Source: Selenomonadaceae bacterium UBA3796 (lineage in GTDB: Bacteria > Bacillota > Negativicutes > Selenomonadales > Selenomonadaceae). From it: 27,165 nucleotides of DNA. Numbering within the stretch: the stretch's first letter is position 1; every line of letters begins with the position of its first letter. The notes beneath the pieces are model-generated. The model was not told the origin of the DNA, did no database searches, and saw only the letters and a program-made list of their open reading frames with translations. The translations under genes and the position numbers were made by a program. This document shows positions 1 to 7,416 of the stretch, in pieces. Location of the stretch: NCBI GenBank assembly GCA_002369175.1, contig DFES01000004.1, positions 1 to 27,165 of the forward strand, in the 5' to 3' direction.

Positions 1-59
1 GGTAATTTTCTTTGTTTTTTCAAAGGAGCTTCCGGATGCCGTAGGGCGAGTGACAAAAC

Positions 60-94
60 AAAAGAAGGTGCCTTTCATCGAAGCATCTTCTTTT
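60..94 (-). terminator. Rho-independent terminator after nrfA
   Basis: An inverted repeat pairs 60-71 with 83-94 (12 bp with one internal mismatch). On the minus strand it is followed by a T-rich tract (TTTTGTTTTG). It lies about 35 bp beyond the nrfA stop, so it probably ends the nrfHA transcript. Confidence 0.7.
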
Positions 95-127
95 GCTATC
101 GCCTTATGTACCTGTCATCTTCTCCGG

Positions 128-1522
128 TTACATGGTCCACTGTCCATTGATATAAGCCTTGGTGCCTGCCGGAGGAGGCGGCAGCTGTGCAGGCAGCGGG
201 AGGATTGCTCCCTTGGTGAGGGCGTTGACTTCCTCGATGACCTGGTGTGCCAAGTCAATGGAAAGGCCGCTGGCTCTCATGCACTTATCGGGGTTATGGA
301 AGCCGTTGCCGTTCTCAGCGGAAATCCAATCCCAATACCACTGCGCTTCCCGGAGCTTCAAGCGGATGCCCGCAAGCTGTTCATCGGTCGCGCCCGCATC
401 CATGGCCGCCTTGACGGTCAGATGCGCCTGTGCGACGGTCATACCGGCAATGCGCTGGAGTTTGAAGTTGTTGTCATGGATGGTCTTGACGCGAGCGATC
501 AACATCTCCTTGCTCTCGTCATGACACTTGAGGCAGGACTCTTCCGTGGTTTTCAAGGGGCTGGTCATCCAGTGGGAAGTGTACTTCTTGCCATTTTCGC
601 GCATATAGGGCATGTGGCAGTCCACACAGGTCACGCCGTTTTCACCGTGCACGCTGTCAATCCAGATTTCAAAATCGGGGTGCTGCGCCTTGAGCATCGG
701 TGTCTTGGAATCCGGATGCACCCAATCTTGCCGGAAGGCTCCGGCCTGCCCCGACTGGTAGAACCGGAATTCCTCTTCGGGATTCCAGCCGTTGTCAAAG
801 GGATGATTCACGCGGCCATCCTCTGCCATGAAGTAATACTCGTTGTGGCACTGTCCGCAGACGTAAGCGCGCTTATCGTTGTGAGGAGCATTGTTCACAT
901 CAATGCCCCGACGCGCCATGGAGTCCACGAAGCCCTGCTGATAAACGCGGAGTTCCATGGTATCCGGGTCATGGCAGCTGGAACAGCCGAAGTAGAGATC
1001 GGTTCCCTCCACCGTATCCTTGTTGGTATAGGGCGGTGTTGCTTCGCTAAAGGGCTTGGAGGCGAACTCCCAGCCGCTTTCCTTGAACCATTTGTCATAC
1101 ATCCAGGAACTTTTGCAGACAATGCAATTGCCCTTCTGGGGCGGGATGCGCTGGGAGTTGATTTGGTCAACCCCTGCCCAGGTATGGCCCCGAGCCGTAT
1201 CGTACTGGACGGAGAATTTGTAGCCCTTGAAGTTCTCCATGATTTCAGGCTCGATGATGAGATAGGAATTCTCTGCCATACTGCCGCCATACCCTGTGGG
1301 GGATGGATCCAGGCGATTGTTCTTCATATAGGAATTGTATTCCAACGGATAGGCATCTTTGTATGCGGCTTTTCCAAGGTGTGCATAATTTTCATGCGAT
1401 ATGGCCGCAACTTTGACGCTGGTATCGTTGGGCTTCGCTATGCCGACACGAATGACGACAAAGAGGAAAAACACAGCGCATACAGCAACGATGCCAGCCA
1501 GGTATTTCTGCATCTTACTCAA
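128..1522 (-). CDS. nrfA: Cytochrome c nitrite reductase catalytic subunit NrfA (ammonia-forming)
   Basis: NrfA reduces nitrite to ammonium with six electrons outside the cytoplasmic membrane and receives them from NrfH. Seen: one N-terminal membrane/signal segment (about residues 7-28), then the catalytic haem-1 motif CIVCK (about 133-137) with the lysine ligand typical of NrfA, and four CxxCH motifs (about 180, 222, 299 and 330). This is the standard five-haem layout. The active-site tyrosine of CHNEYY (about 229) and the histidine of KAQHPD (about 281) are present. The uncleaved-looking N-terminal anchor and the C-terminal poly-proline run (LPPPP) are notable. The start chosen is TTG at 1522: a strong AAGGAGG lies 8 nt upstream, whereas the upstream ATG at 1540 lies at the SD itself and ATG 1513 is too far away. 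The gene overlaps the nrfH stop by a few bases, so the two are translationally coupled. Confidence 0.96.
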   Translation of the reverse strand: MSKMQKYLAGIVAVCAVFFLFVVIRVGIAKPNDTSVKVAAISHENYAHLGKAAYKDAYPLEYNSYMKNNRLDPSPTGYGGSMAENSYLIIEPEIMENFKGYKFSVQYDTARGHTWAGVDQINSQRIPPQKGNCIVCKSSWMYDKWFKESGWEFASKPFSEATPPYTNKDTVEGTDLYFGCSSCHDPDTMELRVYQQGFVDSMARRGIDVNNAPHNDKRAYVCGQCHNEYYFMAEDGRVNHPFDNGWNPEEEFRFYQSGQAGAFRQDWVHPDSKTPMLKAQHPDFEIWIDSVHGENGVTCVDCHMPYMRENGKKYTSHWMTSPLKTTEESCLKCHDESKEMLIARVKTIHDNNFKLQRIAGMTVAQAHLTVKAAMDAGATDEQLAGIRLKLREAQWYWDWISAENGNGFHNPDKCMRASGLSIDLAHQVIEEVNALTKGAILPLPAQLPPPPAGTKAYINGQWTM

Positions 1523-1997
1523 CTTTGATCCCTCCTTCATGATGGTTCGAGCCGTGCGCGATCCTGCTGTGACACTTCATGCAATCGCTGGTGTCTCTCG
1601 CGCCCACGCCAACATGGATGTCCTCCATCGTGGTACTGTGGCAGCGCATACAGTTGGAGTTGACCGTCTGGCGGCCATGCTCCGAAAGCTTGATGCGGGC
1701 CGGATAGTCCCGAATGACTTCATGATACATGTCCACCATGCCGCTGCGGCTCTTTTCCGCCAGGTAGACCACGGCATTGTCATGGGGCAGATGACATTCG
1801 GCGCAGTCCTGGTTCCCGTGGGATGACTTCGCAAAGGTGGCCGCCTCGTGCTTCATGGAGTGGCAGTTCCCGCAGAACTCCGGCGTTCCCGTGCAATGCA
1901 TCATCGCAGAGCCTATGCCACAGGTCAAAAGACCGATGACAAAACCTCCGGCCAAGCATCTCAGGGTGTGTTTTTGAAGCAGTTCCTTTATCTCCAA
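1515..1997 (-). CDS. nrfH: Cytochrome c nitrite reductase membrane subunit NrfH
   Basis: NrfH is a NapC/NirT-type tetrahaem quinol dehydrogenase that anchors NrfA to the membrane and feeds it electrons from menaquinol. Seen: one N-terminal transmembrane helix (about residues 14-33) and four CxxCH motifs (CGNCH about 42, CAECH about 65, CMRCH about 116, CMKCH about 139). The length of 160 residues is normal for NrfH. The start is taken as TTG at 1997 because GGAGGAGGG lies 7 nt upstream. An in-frame TTG at 2048 would add 17 residues but has no visible SD. nrfA follows with a short overlap. An extended -10 promoter lies upstream at 2061-2069, so nrfHA can be transcribed separately from the ccm genes. 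Confidence 0.95.
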   Translation of the reverse strand: MEIKELLQKHTLRCLAGGFVIGLLTCGIGSAMMHCTGTPEFCGNCHSMKHEAATFAKSSHGNQDCAECHLPHDNAVVYLAEKSRSGMVDMYHEVIRDYPARIKLSEHGRQTVNSNCMRCHSTTMEDIHVGVGARDTSDCMKCHSRIAHGSNHHEGGIKVE

Positions 1998-2060
1998 TTC
2001 GCTTCCCTCCTCCCATTTCTGTTTCGTCACAGCGAAATTTTCTGTCAATTCTTATATCCC

Positions 2061-2103
2061 ATTATAGCACCATGAGAGAAGCAATGAGGTTGTTGCAGCA
2101 ACA
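2061..2103 (-). promoter_or_regulatory. nrfHA promoter with palindromic operator
   Basis: On the minus strand an extended -10 box TGCTATAAT occupies 2069-2061, with no good -35. The perfect palindrome TGTTGC-A-GCAACA lies at 2091-2103, centred about 33 bp upstream of the -10 centre. That is close to the class II (-41.5) position of Crp/Fnr-type activators. The same half-sites and an extended -10 occur upstream of the regulator gene (7349-7391), although the spacer there is 4 nt rather than 1. Confidence 0.55.
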
Positions 2104-2127
2104 TCATCAAAAAAATAAGGAACTGCT

Positions 2128-4239
2128 TCACATTTTTTTGAAGGATGCCCCGGCTGCTGCAAAGCAGCCAAGCGTGACAAGTGTGCAGCCGAGCCAAAGC
2201 AGCCAGATATAGGGCTTGGTGCTGACGGTGGCTGTGATGGGAATGCGCGAGAAGGCCTCCTCCGAGGGAAGAACCTCAATGCGGATCTTGCTCTGATCCT
2301 CCGTGATTCCCGTCAGACGGATGCGCTTCTTCCCGTTCAGCACGGGGATGGGACTGGATGTGGCTCCGTTGGCCGTTGTCCGGATGCCGGGGCTTACGGT
2401 TTCTACGGTCTCCCCGTCCGTTACGGAAATCTGTGCCGTCAATGTCTGATGGGAGGGCTGCGCTTCGTCCGTAAAGATTTCTATGCCGTCGAAACGATAG
2501 GCCAGGTCGCCGTCCATGACGACTCCTTTCCGCTTGAGCGTCATCTCCTCGATGCCATAGTCCTCCGGCGGAGAGGGAGCGATATAGACATCCCCCGAAA
2601 GGCTCTTGGCAATGGCAGGCTCCCTTGCGGCATCCGTCCCGTTTCCCCGGAGCTTGGTCAACGCCTTCGCTTCCCTTCCGTCCACGGTATAGACGTAGTA
2701 TTTAACGGAACGATCTTCCAAAAATTCCTGGCCATGATAGATGATTTCATGCCCGAATAGGGAGCAGCTTTCTTCCGGCTGGAGCATCTGCGTTGCGGAA
2801 AGGCTGCCGGTTCCGGCCAATACCATTGCCAGGAAGGCGAGGCCCACGCCGGCATGGGCAACGAAGCCGCCAAGGTGCAGGGCATGCTGCCTCCAGCTCA
2901 GAAAAGAGGCTGCCGCTCCCATCATGGACACACCGGCGAGCAGAATGGGAAGAAGTTCCCGAATCCCGACGGCCAGGGGTATGACCAAACCGAGAACGAG
3001 ACCGCCGAAAGGAAGATAACGCTTGGGAAGCGGTTTGCCTGCGCCATAGAAGCGAAGGCATGACATGGTCATGGCGAGCATGAGGCAGATGGCAAGGGGC
3101 ATGGTGGTACGCAGATAGAAAGATGTATCCACAGAGGCAGGGCGCTCCAGAAGCTGTGTAAAGAGCGGCATGGACATGCCAAGGAAAACGATGGAGGCGA
3201 TGAACACTGCCAGCAGCATACCCAGAAGCATCCAGAACTCACGGGAGTGGAATCCCTCATACATGTGACCTTGGGGCAGCTTGTTTGCCCGAATGGTCAG
3301 GAGCAGCAATGCGCCAAGCAGGACAAAGGCATTGACCACGGCGATGGACAGGCCGATGCTTGTGCCGGAAAAGGAATGGACGGAGAAGTCTCCCAGGAGT
3401 CCGCTGCGGGTGAGGAATGTGCCATAGAGCACCAGAGAAAAGGCGAAGATGGCGGCGAGATGAACCATGGAAAGCGCACCCTCACGAACACGGGCAACCC
3501 TCAACACATGGACGAAAACCGTGGCGATGAGCCAAGGCACAAGAGAGGAATTTTCCACCGGATCCCAACCCCAGTATCCGCCCCAGCCCAATACCTTGTA
3601 GGCCCAATAGCCGCCTATGAAGATACCTGCACTGAGAAATCCCCACCCTATGAGCGCCCATTTGCGGGCAGGCTTCAGCCATTCCCTGGAATCAGGCGCT
3701 TGCAGGAGCGCTCCCACGCTATAGGCAAGGGGTACGGCAAGGAGTGCATACCCCAGAAAAATAATGGGAGGATGGATTGCCACCCACGGATCCTGCAGCA
3801 GGGGATTCAGGCCAATCCCGTTTTCAACAGGGATTTCCTGGGGGAAAAAGGGACTCTTGGCCAGCACCAAAATCGTGAGCAGGGATTGGATGAGCAAGTA
3901 GGCGCTCATGCCGGCAGAGGCGATGTTCTCCCGGCACAGGATACCGCCAACCGCCGCATGGATCAACAGCCAAAGCAGGAAAGAGCCCTGCTGCCCTGCC
4001 CAAAACGCTGAAAGCTTGTAGATATCGGGAAGTTCCCGCGAGGAATAGCTTGCCACATAGGCAATATCGAAACAATTGCCGAAAATCAGTGCCATGAGGC
4101 AGGCACTGGCAAGGACGGCAGACACAGCAGAAAGCAGCGTACAGAGCCTGGCCCATCTAGCCTCCTGCCGCAAGGCATAGAGCAGCATTGCCCCCAAAGA
4201 GAAGGCAAGCCCCCCGCCCAGAAAAAAATCTCCTATCAT
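2128..4239 (-). CDS. ccmF: Cytochrome c haem lyase subunit CcmF
   Basis: CcmF is the large polytopic membrane subunit that takes haem from holo-CcmE and ligates it to apocytochrome c. Seen: many hydrophobic helices, the haem-handling-protein tryptophan-rich motif WGGYWGWDPVENS (about residues 219-231), and the conserved NPLLQDPWVAIHPP block (about 145-158) with a histidine. The length of 703 residues is somewhat above the roughly 650 usual for proteobacterial CcmF. The C-terminal part after the last helices is a mostly soluble, beta-rich stretch that ends in one hydrophobic helix. The start is ATG 4239, 8 nt after AAGGAG; an ATG at 4269 is in frame but lacks an SD. The gene follows ccmE after about 100 bp containing a strong hairpin, and precedes the nrfH promoter. 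Confidence 0.95.
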   Translation of the reverse strand: MIGDFFLGGGLAFSLGAMLLYALRQEARWARLCTLLSAVSAVLASACLMALIFGNCFDIAYVASYSSRELPDIYKLSAFWAGQQGSFLLWLLIHAAVGGILCRENIASAGMSAYLLIQSLLTILVLAKSPFFPQEIPVENGIGLNPLLQDPWVAIHPPIIFLGYALLAVPLAYSVGALLQAPDSREWLKPARKWALIGWGFLSAGIFIGGYWAYKVLGWGGYWGWDPVENSSLVPWLIATVFVHVLRVARVREGALSMVHLAAIFAFSLVLYGTFLTRSGLLGDFSVHSFSGTSIGLSIAVVNAFVLLGALLLLTIRANKLPQGHMYEGFHSREFWMLLGMLLAVFIASIVFLGMSMPLFTQLLERPASVDTSFYLRTTMPLAICLMLAMTMSCLRFYGAGKPLPKRYLPFGGLVLGLVIPLAVGIRELLPILLAGVSMMGAAASFLSWRQHALHLGGFVAHAGVGLAFLAMVLAGTGSLSATQMLQPEESCSLFGHEIIYHGQEFLEDRSVKYYVYTVDGREAKALTKLRGNGTDAAREPAIAKSLSGDVYIAPSPPEDYGIEEMTLKRKGVVMDGDLAYRFDGIEIFTDEAQPSHQTLTAQISVTDGETVETVSPGIRTTANGATSSPIPVLNGKKRIRLTGITEDQSKIRIEVLPSEEAFSRIPITATVSTKPYIWLLWLGCTLVTLGCFAAAGASFKKM

Positions 4240-4275
4240 ATCGACTACTCCTTTATGCATCAGAAACATACAACC

Positions 4276-4306
4276 AAAAGCCTTCCCCCTCCAGGGGAAG
4301 GCTTTT
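4276..4306. terminator. Perfect 13-bp hairpin between ccmE and ccmF
   Basis: AAAAGCCTTCCCC (4276-4288) pairs perfectly with 4294-4306 around a 5-nt loop. The A-run on one side and T-run on the other make it resemble a bidirectional terminator. It sits inside the ccm operon, just upstream of the ccmF SD, so it may act as an attenuator or mRNA-processing/stability element rather than a full stop. Confidence 0.6.
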
Positions 4307-4340
4307 GCGTTAAAAAATATCTCGTGGATTCAACGTCATG

Positions 4341-4706
4341 TTATTTCGCAGACTCGTACTTGGACGGGCATTTGATGAGCAGTTTGTCCGCGTGGAATGC
4401 GCCCTCCCTGTATTTGCCGATGGCTACGATATGATGTGCCTGGTCAAATTGATCCGGCTTCCCGCCGTGATAGCGCACGGTCATGGTTTCGAGGGTATCT
4501 TCATCCTGGAGCACAAAGACAAACTCTTCCCCGTCCATATGCGGAGCCGGCCCATTCTTGTCCAGCAGTCCCTTGACCTGTACGTTGGACTTTGCTTCCC
4601 TCGCTTCGGCAATCCCCACGTAGGGTGTAACACTATCGGAAAAAATCCATCCTGCATAGCCTACAAAGACAAGCAGGAGGATGAGCAGAAGATACTTACG
4701 GTTCAT
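4341..4706 (-). CDS. ccmE: Haem chaperone CcmE, CxxxY variant
   Basis: CcmE carries haem covalently on the outer face of the membrane and delivers it to CcmF. Seen: an N-terminal membrane anchor (about residues 4-22), a compact beta-rich domain, and near the C terminus the motif C113-P-S-K-Y117. Classical CcmE has HxxxY, with the histidine as the covalent haem attachment residue. A cysteine there is the signature of the variant System I* described in archaea and some bacteria such as Desulfovibrio. The length of 121 residues is slightly short, with only a brief tail after the tyrosine. The ATG overlaps the end of ccmC by 11 bp and has AAAGGAGG 6 nt upstream. The order ccmABCEF and the downstream multihaem nitrite reductase fit its role. 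Confidence 0.93.
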   Translation of the reverse strand: MNRKYLLLILLLVFVGYAGWIFSDSVTPYVGIAEAREAKSNVQVKGLLDKNGPAPHMDGEEFVFVLQDEDTLETMTVRYHGGKPDQFDQAHHIVAIGKYREGAFHADKLLIKCPSKYESAK

Positions 4707-5334
4707 GGGGATCCTCCTTTGCTACGGCATGAAACAGCAGCCAAACGTAAACGAGGGTTGCATCCAGCAGGGCAAGCAAAAGGGTTGCCAGCATGACAGG
4801 CTCCATGTCCACATGTCCATCGCCGTTCAAAACGGGCGTGGGATGCAGAGAAAAGTAAAGCCTCGGAATAATGAACACGAGAAAGGGCACGGTCAGGCAG
4901 GAAAACAGGGAATAGACGGCGGAGGTTCTTGCGCGTTTTCGCGGATTCGGAAGTGCTGCCCGAAGCGTCAGATAGGCTCCGTAAATCAGGATCAGAACGA
5001 AAATCGTGGTTTGCCTTGGATCCCAGTTCCAATAAGATCCCCAAGTCAGCTTGCTGAACATCGCCCCGCTCACGGTGGCAAGCAGAACAGCGAAAAAGCC
5101 AAGCTTTGCAGAACAGGCGCTCAAGGCATCCTGCCGCATGGAACCGCTGCGCAGATATGCCGCCGACCACCATGCACTCATCAGGAAGGCCAGAACGGAA
5201 AGCCATGCCAAGGGAATGTGGAAAAAAGCGATGCGCACCAGTTCGCCCAGTCCCTCCGCAGGCGGTACGACAGCAAAGACAAGATAGCATGTCAGGACGG
5301 TCAACATCGGAATCAGATAAGACAGATATTTCAT
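4696..5334 (-). CDS. ccmC: Haem-handling membrane protein CcmC
   Basis: CcmC works with CcmAB to load haem onto CcmE. Seen: six likely transmembrane helices and the WWD signature WGSYWNWDPR (about residues 98-107), flanked by a histidine in a periplasmic-loop context (FFHIPLAW, about 38-45). The length of 212 residues is in the family range. ATG 5334 is preferred; AGGAG lies about 13 nt upstream at the ccmB stop, a long spacing. An in-frame ATG at 5355 would add seven residues and overlap ccmB but has no SD. The overlap with ccmE at the 3' end leaves no room for the small ccmD gene that usually follows ccmC. Confidence 0.94.
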   Translation of the reverse strand: MKYLSYLIPMLTVLTCYLVFAVVPPAEGLGELVRIAFFHIPLAWLSVLAFLMSAWWSAAYLRSGSMRQDALSACSAKLGFFAVLLATVSGAMFSKLTWGSYWNWDPRQTTIFVLILIYGAYLTLRAALPNPRKRARTSAVYSLFSCLTVPFLVFIIPRLYFSLHPTPVLNGDGHVDMEPVMLATLLLALLDATLVYVWLLFHAVAKEDPHEP

Positions 5335-5344
5335 AGGAAAGGGA

Positions 5345-6016
5345 TTACTCCTCATACCAAAAATAGTCAAACAGGACGGAACCTCCCACCATGAGCAGGA
5401 GGTCATACAGCAGCATGCCGCCAAGATGAGAGAACGGCATCGAGTCACCGCCGAATACCCTTCCTGTCAGGAAGATGGCAGGAAGGAAGACCGGCAGAAT
5501 GACAGGCAGCATCAGCACCGAGAAGAGTCCGCTTTTCACACCGGCTCCCGTGGTCAATGCCGCGAGGAAGGTTCCCGCCCCCGAAAGACCCAAAACACCT
5601 GCGAGAGCGACGGCAAGAAACTCCGGAAGGGATACGGAGCCAACATCCAAGAGGATGAAAAAGAGGATGCTGATAAACAGCGCAAGCACGAGGAGCAGGA
5701 AAAAGCTGTAGAGCATTTTCCCGAATAATACTGCCTGTGCCGCACCGTAGAGCCTCAAGGGCAAAAAAGTTCCCGACATCTCCTCTTCTGCAAAGCAACG
5801 ATCCATGCCCGTCATAGAGGAAAAAAAGAGCACCATCCAAAAGAGTGCAGCTTGGAGCTTCGGCTCCAATACCGCGCCTTGCAGGGCAAGACTGACGCAG
5901 GAAAGGGTGGTCAGGGCAAACATGAAAATGGCAGCCCACGCAGCCTTGCAGCGCATGCCTGCAAGGAACTCCTTTCGGAACACCAGCTTAATTCCATGGA
6001 AGATGGATGACTGCAT
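5345..6016 (-). CDS. ccmB: Haem-loading ABC transporter permease CcmB
   Basis: CcmB is the membrane subunit of the CcmAB ATPase that releases haem-loaded CcmE from CcmC. Seen: six hydrophobic segments over 223 residues, a family-typical length, and a cytoplasmic start followed by FxKE (LVFRKEF). CcmB proteins share the early block where an acidic FAEEEMSGTFL-like segment follows the second helix; here it is FAEEEMSGTFLPLRL. The start is ATG 6016, with GGGAGGAGG 9 nt upstream, and overlaps the ccmA 3' end by 29 bp. The gene ends 10 bp before the ccmC start, so ccmABC are tightly coupled. Confidence 0.92.
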   Translation of the reverse strand: MQSSIFHGIKLVFRKEFLAGMRCKAAWAAIFMFALTTLSCVSLALQGAVLEPKLQAALFWMVLFFSSMTGMDRCFAEEEMSGTFLPLRLYGAAQAVLFGKMLYSFFLLLVLALFISILFFILLDVGSVSLPEFLAVALAGVLGLSGAGTFLAALTTGAGVKSGLFSVLMLPVILPVFLPAIFLTGRVFGGDSMPFSHLGGMLLYDLLLMVGGSVLFDYFWYEE

Positions 6017-6617
6017 CCGCTGCCGCCTCCTCCCTCGGATCATTGGTTGCCCAAAGAATCAGCCTGCCTTCCGATGCGGCTTGACGGGCTGCCCTAAGAA
6101 CGATTTCCCATCCGGAAGCATCGAGATTGGCGCAGGGCTCGTCCAAGATCCAGACATCGGCTTCCACCGCCAGAAGCACCGCCAATTTGACCCGTTGGCG
6201 CATGCCTGTGGAGAGTTTCCCTGCCAGGGGGATCCGCGTGTCTTCCCATTTCAGTTCCACGCGCTCCCAAAGCACACGGATTTCCTCCGCAGAAAGCTCC
6301 ATTCCGCGAAGCCCCAGGAAGAACCGGAGATTTTCTTCCGCCGTAAGTCTGGCATAGAGATTCCATTCGGGGGTGACCATTGCAAGGCGGCTTCGGAAAG
6401 CGTCCTTCTGGAGGATGCTCCCATCCTCTGCAGCCACGACCTTGCCCGTATCAGGCGCAATGAATTTCGCGGCAAGCTGCAGGAACGTGGATTTTCCGCT
6501 TCCATTCTGTCCTGTGACCACCGTGATTTGCCCGGAAGGAAGCGTTGCATGCAAGGAATCGAACAATCTCTGGGCTCCAAAGCTCAGTCCGACACTATCA
6601 AAGGAAATGGTCATCAT
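5988..6617 (-). CDS. ccmA: Haem exporter ATP-binding protein CcmA
   Basis: CcmA is the ATPase of the CcmAB complex in System I cytochrome c maturation. Seen in the 209 residues: Walker A GQNGSGKST (about 36-44), an ABC signature in the variant form LSTGM (about 135-139), Walker B VWILDEP (about 155-161) and the D-loop ANLD. The short length, lacking extra C-terminal domains, is normal for CcmA. The start is one of two adjacent ATG codons (6617 or 6614), with only a weak AGG nearby. The gene begins 25 bp after the Crp/Fnr regulator gene, so it is probably co-transcribed with it. Confidence 0.93.
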   Translation of the reverse strand: MMTISFDSVGLSFGAQRLFDSLHATLPSGQITVVTGQNGSGKSTFLQLAAKFIAPDTGKVVAAEDGSILQKDAFRSRLAMVTPEWNLYARLTAEENLRFFLGLRGMELSAEEIRVLWERVELKWEDTRIPLAGKLSTGMRQRVKLAVLLAVEADVWILDEPCANLDASGWEIVLRAARQAASEGRLILWATNDPREEAAADAVIHLPWN

Positions 6618-6642
6618 CCTGCATCACCGAACATAGCGTACC

Positions 6643-7311
6643 TCACAATTTATCTTTTTCGAGCCACATGAAGTCCCCCTGACAGACGAGAATCCCCGCC
6701 TCCACCATCAAGCTGATTTCCCGTGTCAATGCACTGCGGTTGCATTCCAGTTCCTTGGCAAGCTGCGTCCTGCGCGGAACCTTCACCTTGGAGGTTCTTT
6801 GATGCTTCTCCCTTTGGAGCAGGTAGAGGATGATGCGTTCACGCAGGGATTTTTGCGAAAGGAGCTTGAGCTTCTCCATCATGAGCAAATTCTTCTTGCA
6901 GAAGGCTTCCAGCAAATTCATCATCACGATGCCATGGATGCGCCCAAGTTTCGGCCCTGCCACCAAGAGGGAGCGGTAAGGAATCCAGAGCACCAGCACG
7001 TCGGTCAGAGGCTCAATGGCGGTGGGGTTGTATTCTTCGGAGAGAATCGCAGAGGTGCTTCCCAGGAGTGCTCCACGTTCGAGGGCATGTCCTACTGTGG
7101 CATTGCCCAGACGGTCTTCGCTGACGACCTGCGCCAAGCCATTCACCATGACGCCGATGTTGGCATTCTTTTCATAGGGGCGCAGGACGTAGGAACCTTT
7201 TTCATACCGTTTGGTGACGGCAGCCGTGTGGTTGATGAACTTCTCGATCTCTTCCGTTGAAAGCCCGCGAAAGAGCGGCAATTCCTGCAATTCCAGAGTG
7301 AAAATCTGCAT
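6643..7311 (-). CDS. Crp/Fnr-family transcriptional regulator
   Basis: This is a DNA-binding regulator with an N-terminal cyclic-nucleotide-binding-like beta barrel (about residues 10-120), a long dimerisation helix (about 125-155) and a C-terminal winged helix-turn-helix (RRTQLAKELECNRSALTREI, about 180-199). It lacks the N-terminal cysteine cluster of FNR; only C138, C190 and C210 are seen, so it is not a classical [4Fe-4S] oxygen sensor. ATG 7311 is chosen because GGAG lies about 6 nt upstream; further upstream in-frame ATGs fall near or before the predicted promoter. Its promoter carries a TGTTGC-N4-GCAACA site, and the nrfH promoter carries the same half-sites, suggesting self-regulation and control of the ccm-nrf block. 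The signal could be nitrite, NO or redox state (inference). Confidence 0.88.
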   Translation of the reverse strand: MQIFTLELQELPLFRGLSTEEIEKFINHTAAVTKRYEKGSYVLRPYEKNANIGVMVNGLAQVVSEDRLGNATVGHALERGALLGSTSAILSEEYNPTAIEPLTDVLVLWIPYRSLLVAGPKLGRIHGIVMMNLLEAFCKKNLLMMEKLKLLSQKSLRERIILYLLQREKHQRTSKVKVPRRTQLAKELECNRSALTREISLMVEAGILVCQGDFMWLEKDKL

Positions 7312-7348
7312 GATCGTCTCCATTTCTGCAAAATCGTTCGTTTGCATC

Positions 7349-7391
7349 ATTATATCATGCACAAGCCTTTGCATGTGTTGCACCAGCAACA
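7349..7391 (-). promoter_or_regulatory. Promoter and operator of the crp/fnr-ccm operon
   Basis: On the minus strand the extended -10 box TGATATAAT lies at 7357-7349. The perfect 16-bp palindrome TGTTGC-ACCA-GCAACA lies at 7376-7391. With a start site about 7 nt after the -10, near 7342, the palindrome is centred at about -41.5, the class II activator position of Crp/Fnr proteins. No convincing -35 box is present, as expected for an activator-dependent promoter. Confidence 0.65.
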
Positions 7392-7416
7392 AGTCCCCCC
7401 TGGAATTTGCGGCTTT

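Noticed and set aside
50..1528. 492-codon open frame on the plus strand opposite nrfA
   Set aside because: It is the antisense shadow of nrfA, which has all haem motifs. The plus frame has no SD and no recognisable family.
3247..4011. Plus-strand open frame opposite ccmF
   Set aside because: The low-complexity, polar translation is typical of an antisense shadow, and ccmF is certain.
5805..6671. Plus-strand open frame of 288 codons opposite ccmA/ccmB
   Set aside because: Antisense to two motif-confirmed genes; no SD and no domain.
6643..7311. Assignment of the regulator as oxygen-sensing FNR
   Set aside because: The N-terminal cysteine cluster needed for the [4Fe-4S] centre is absent, and the operator half-site is not TTGAT.
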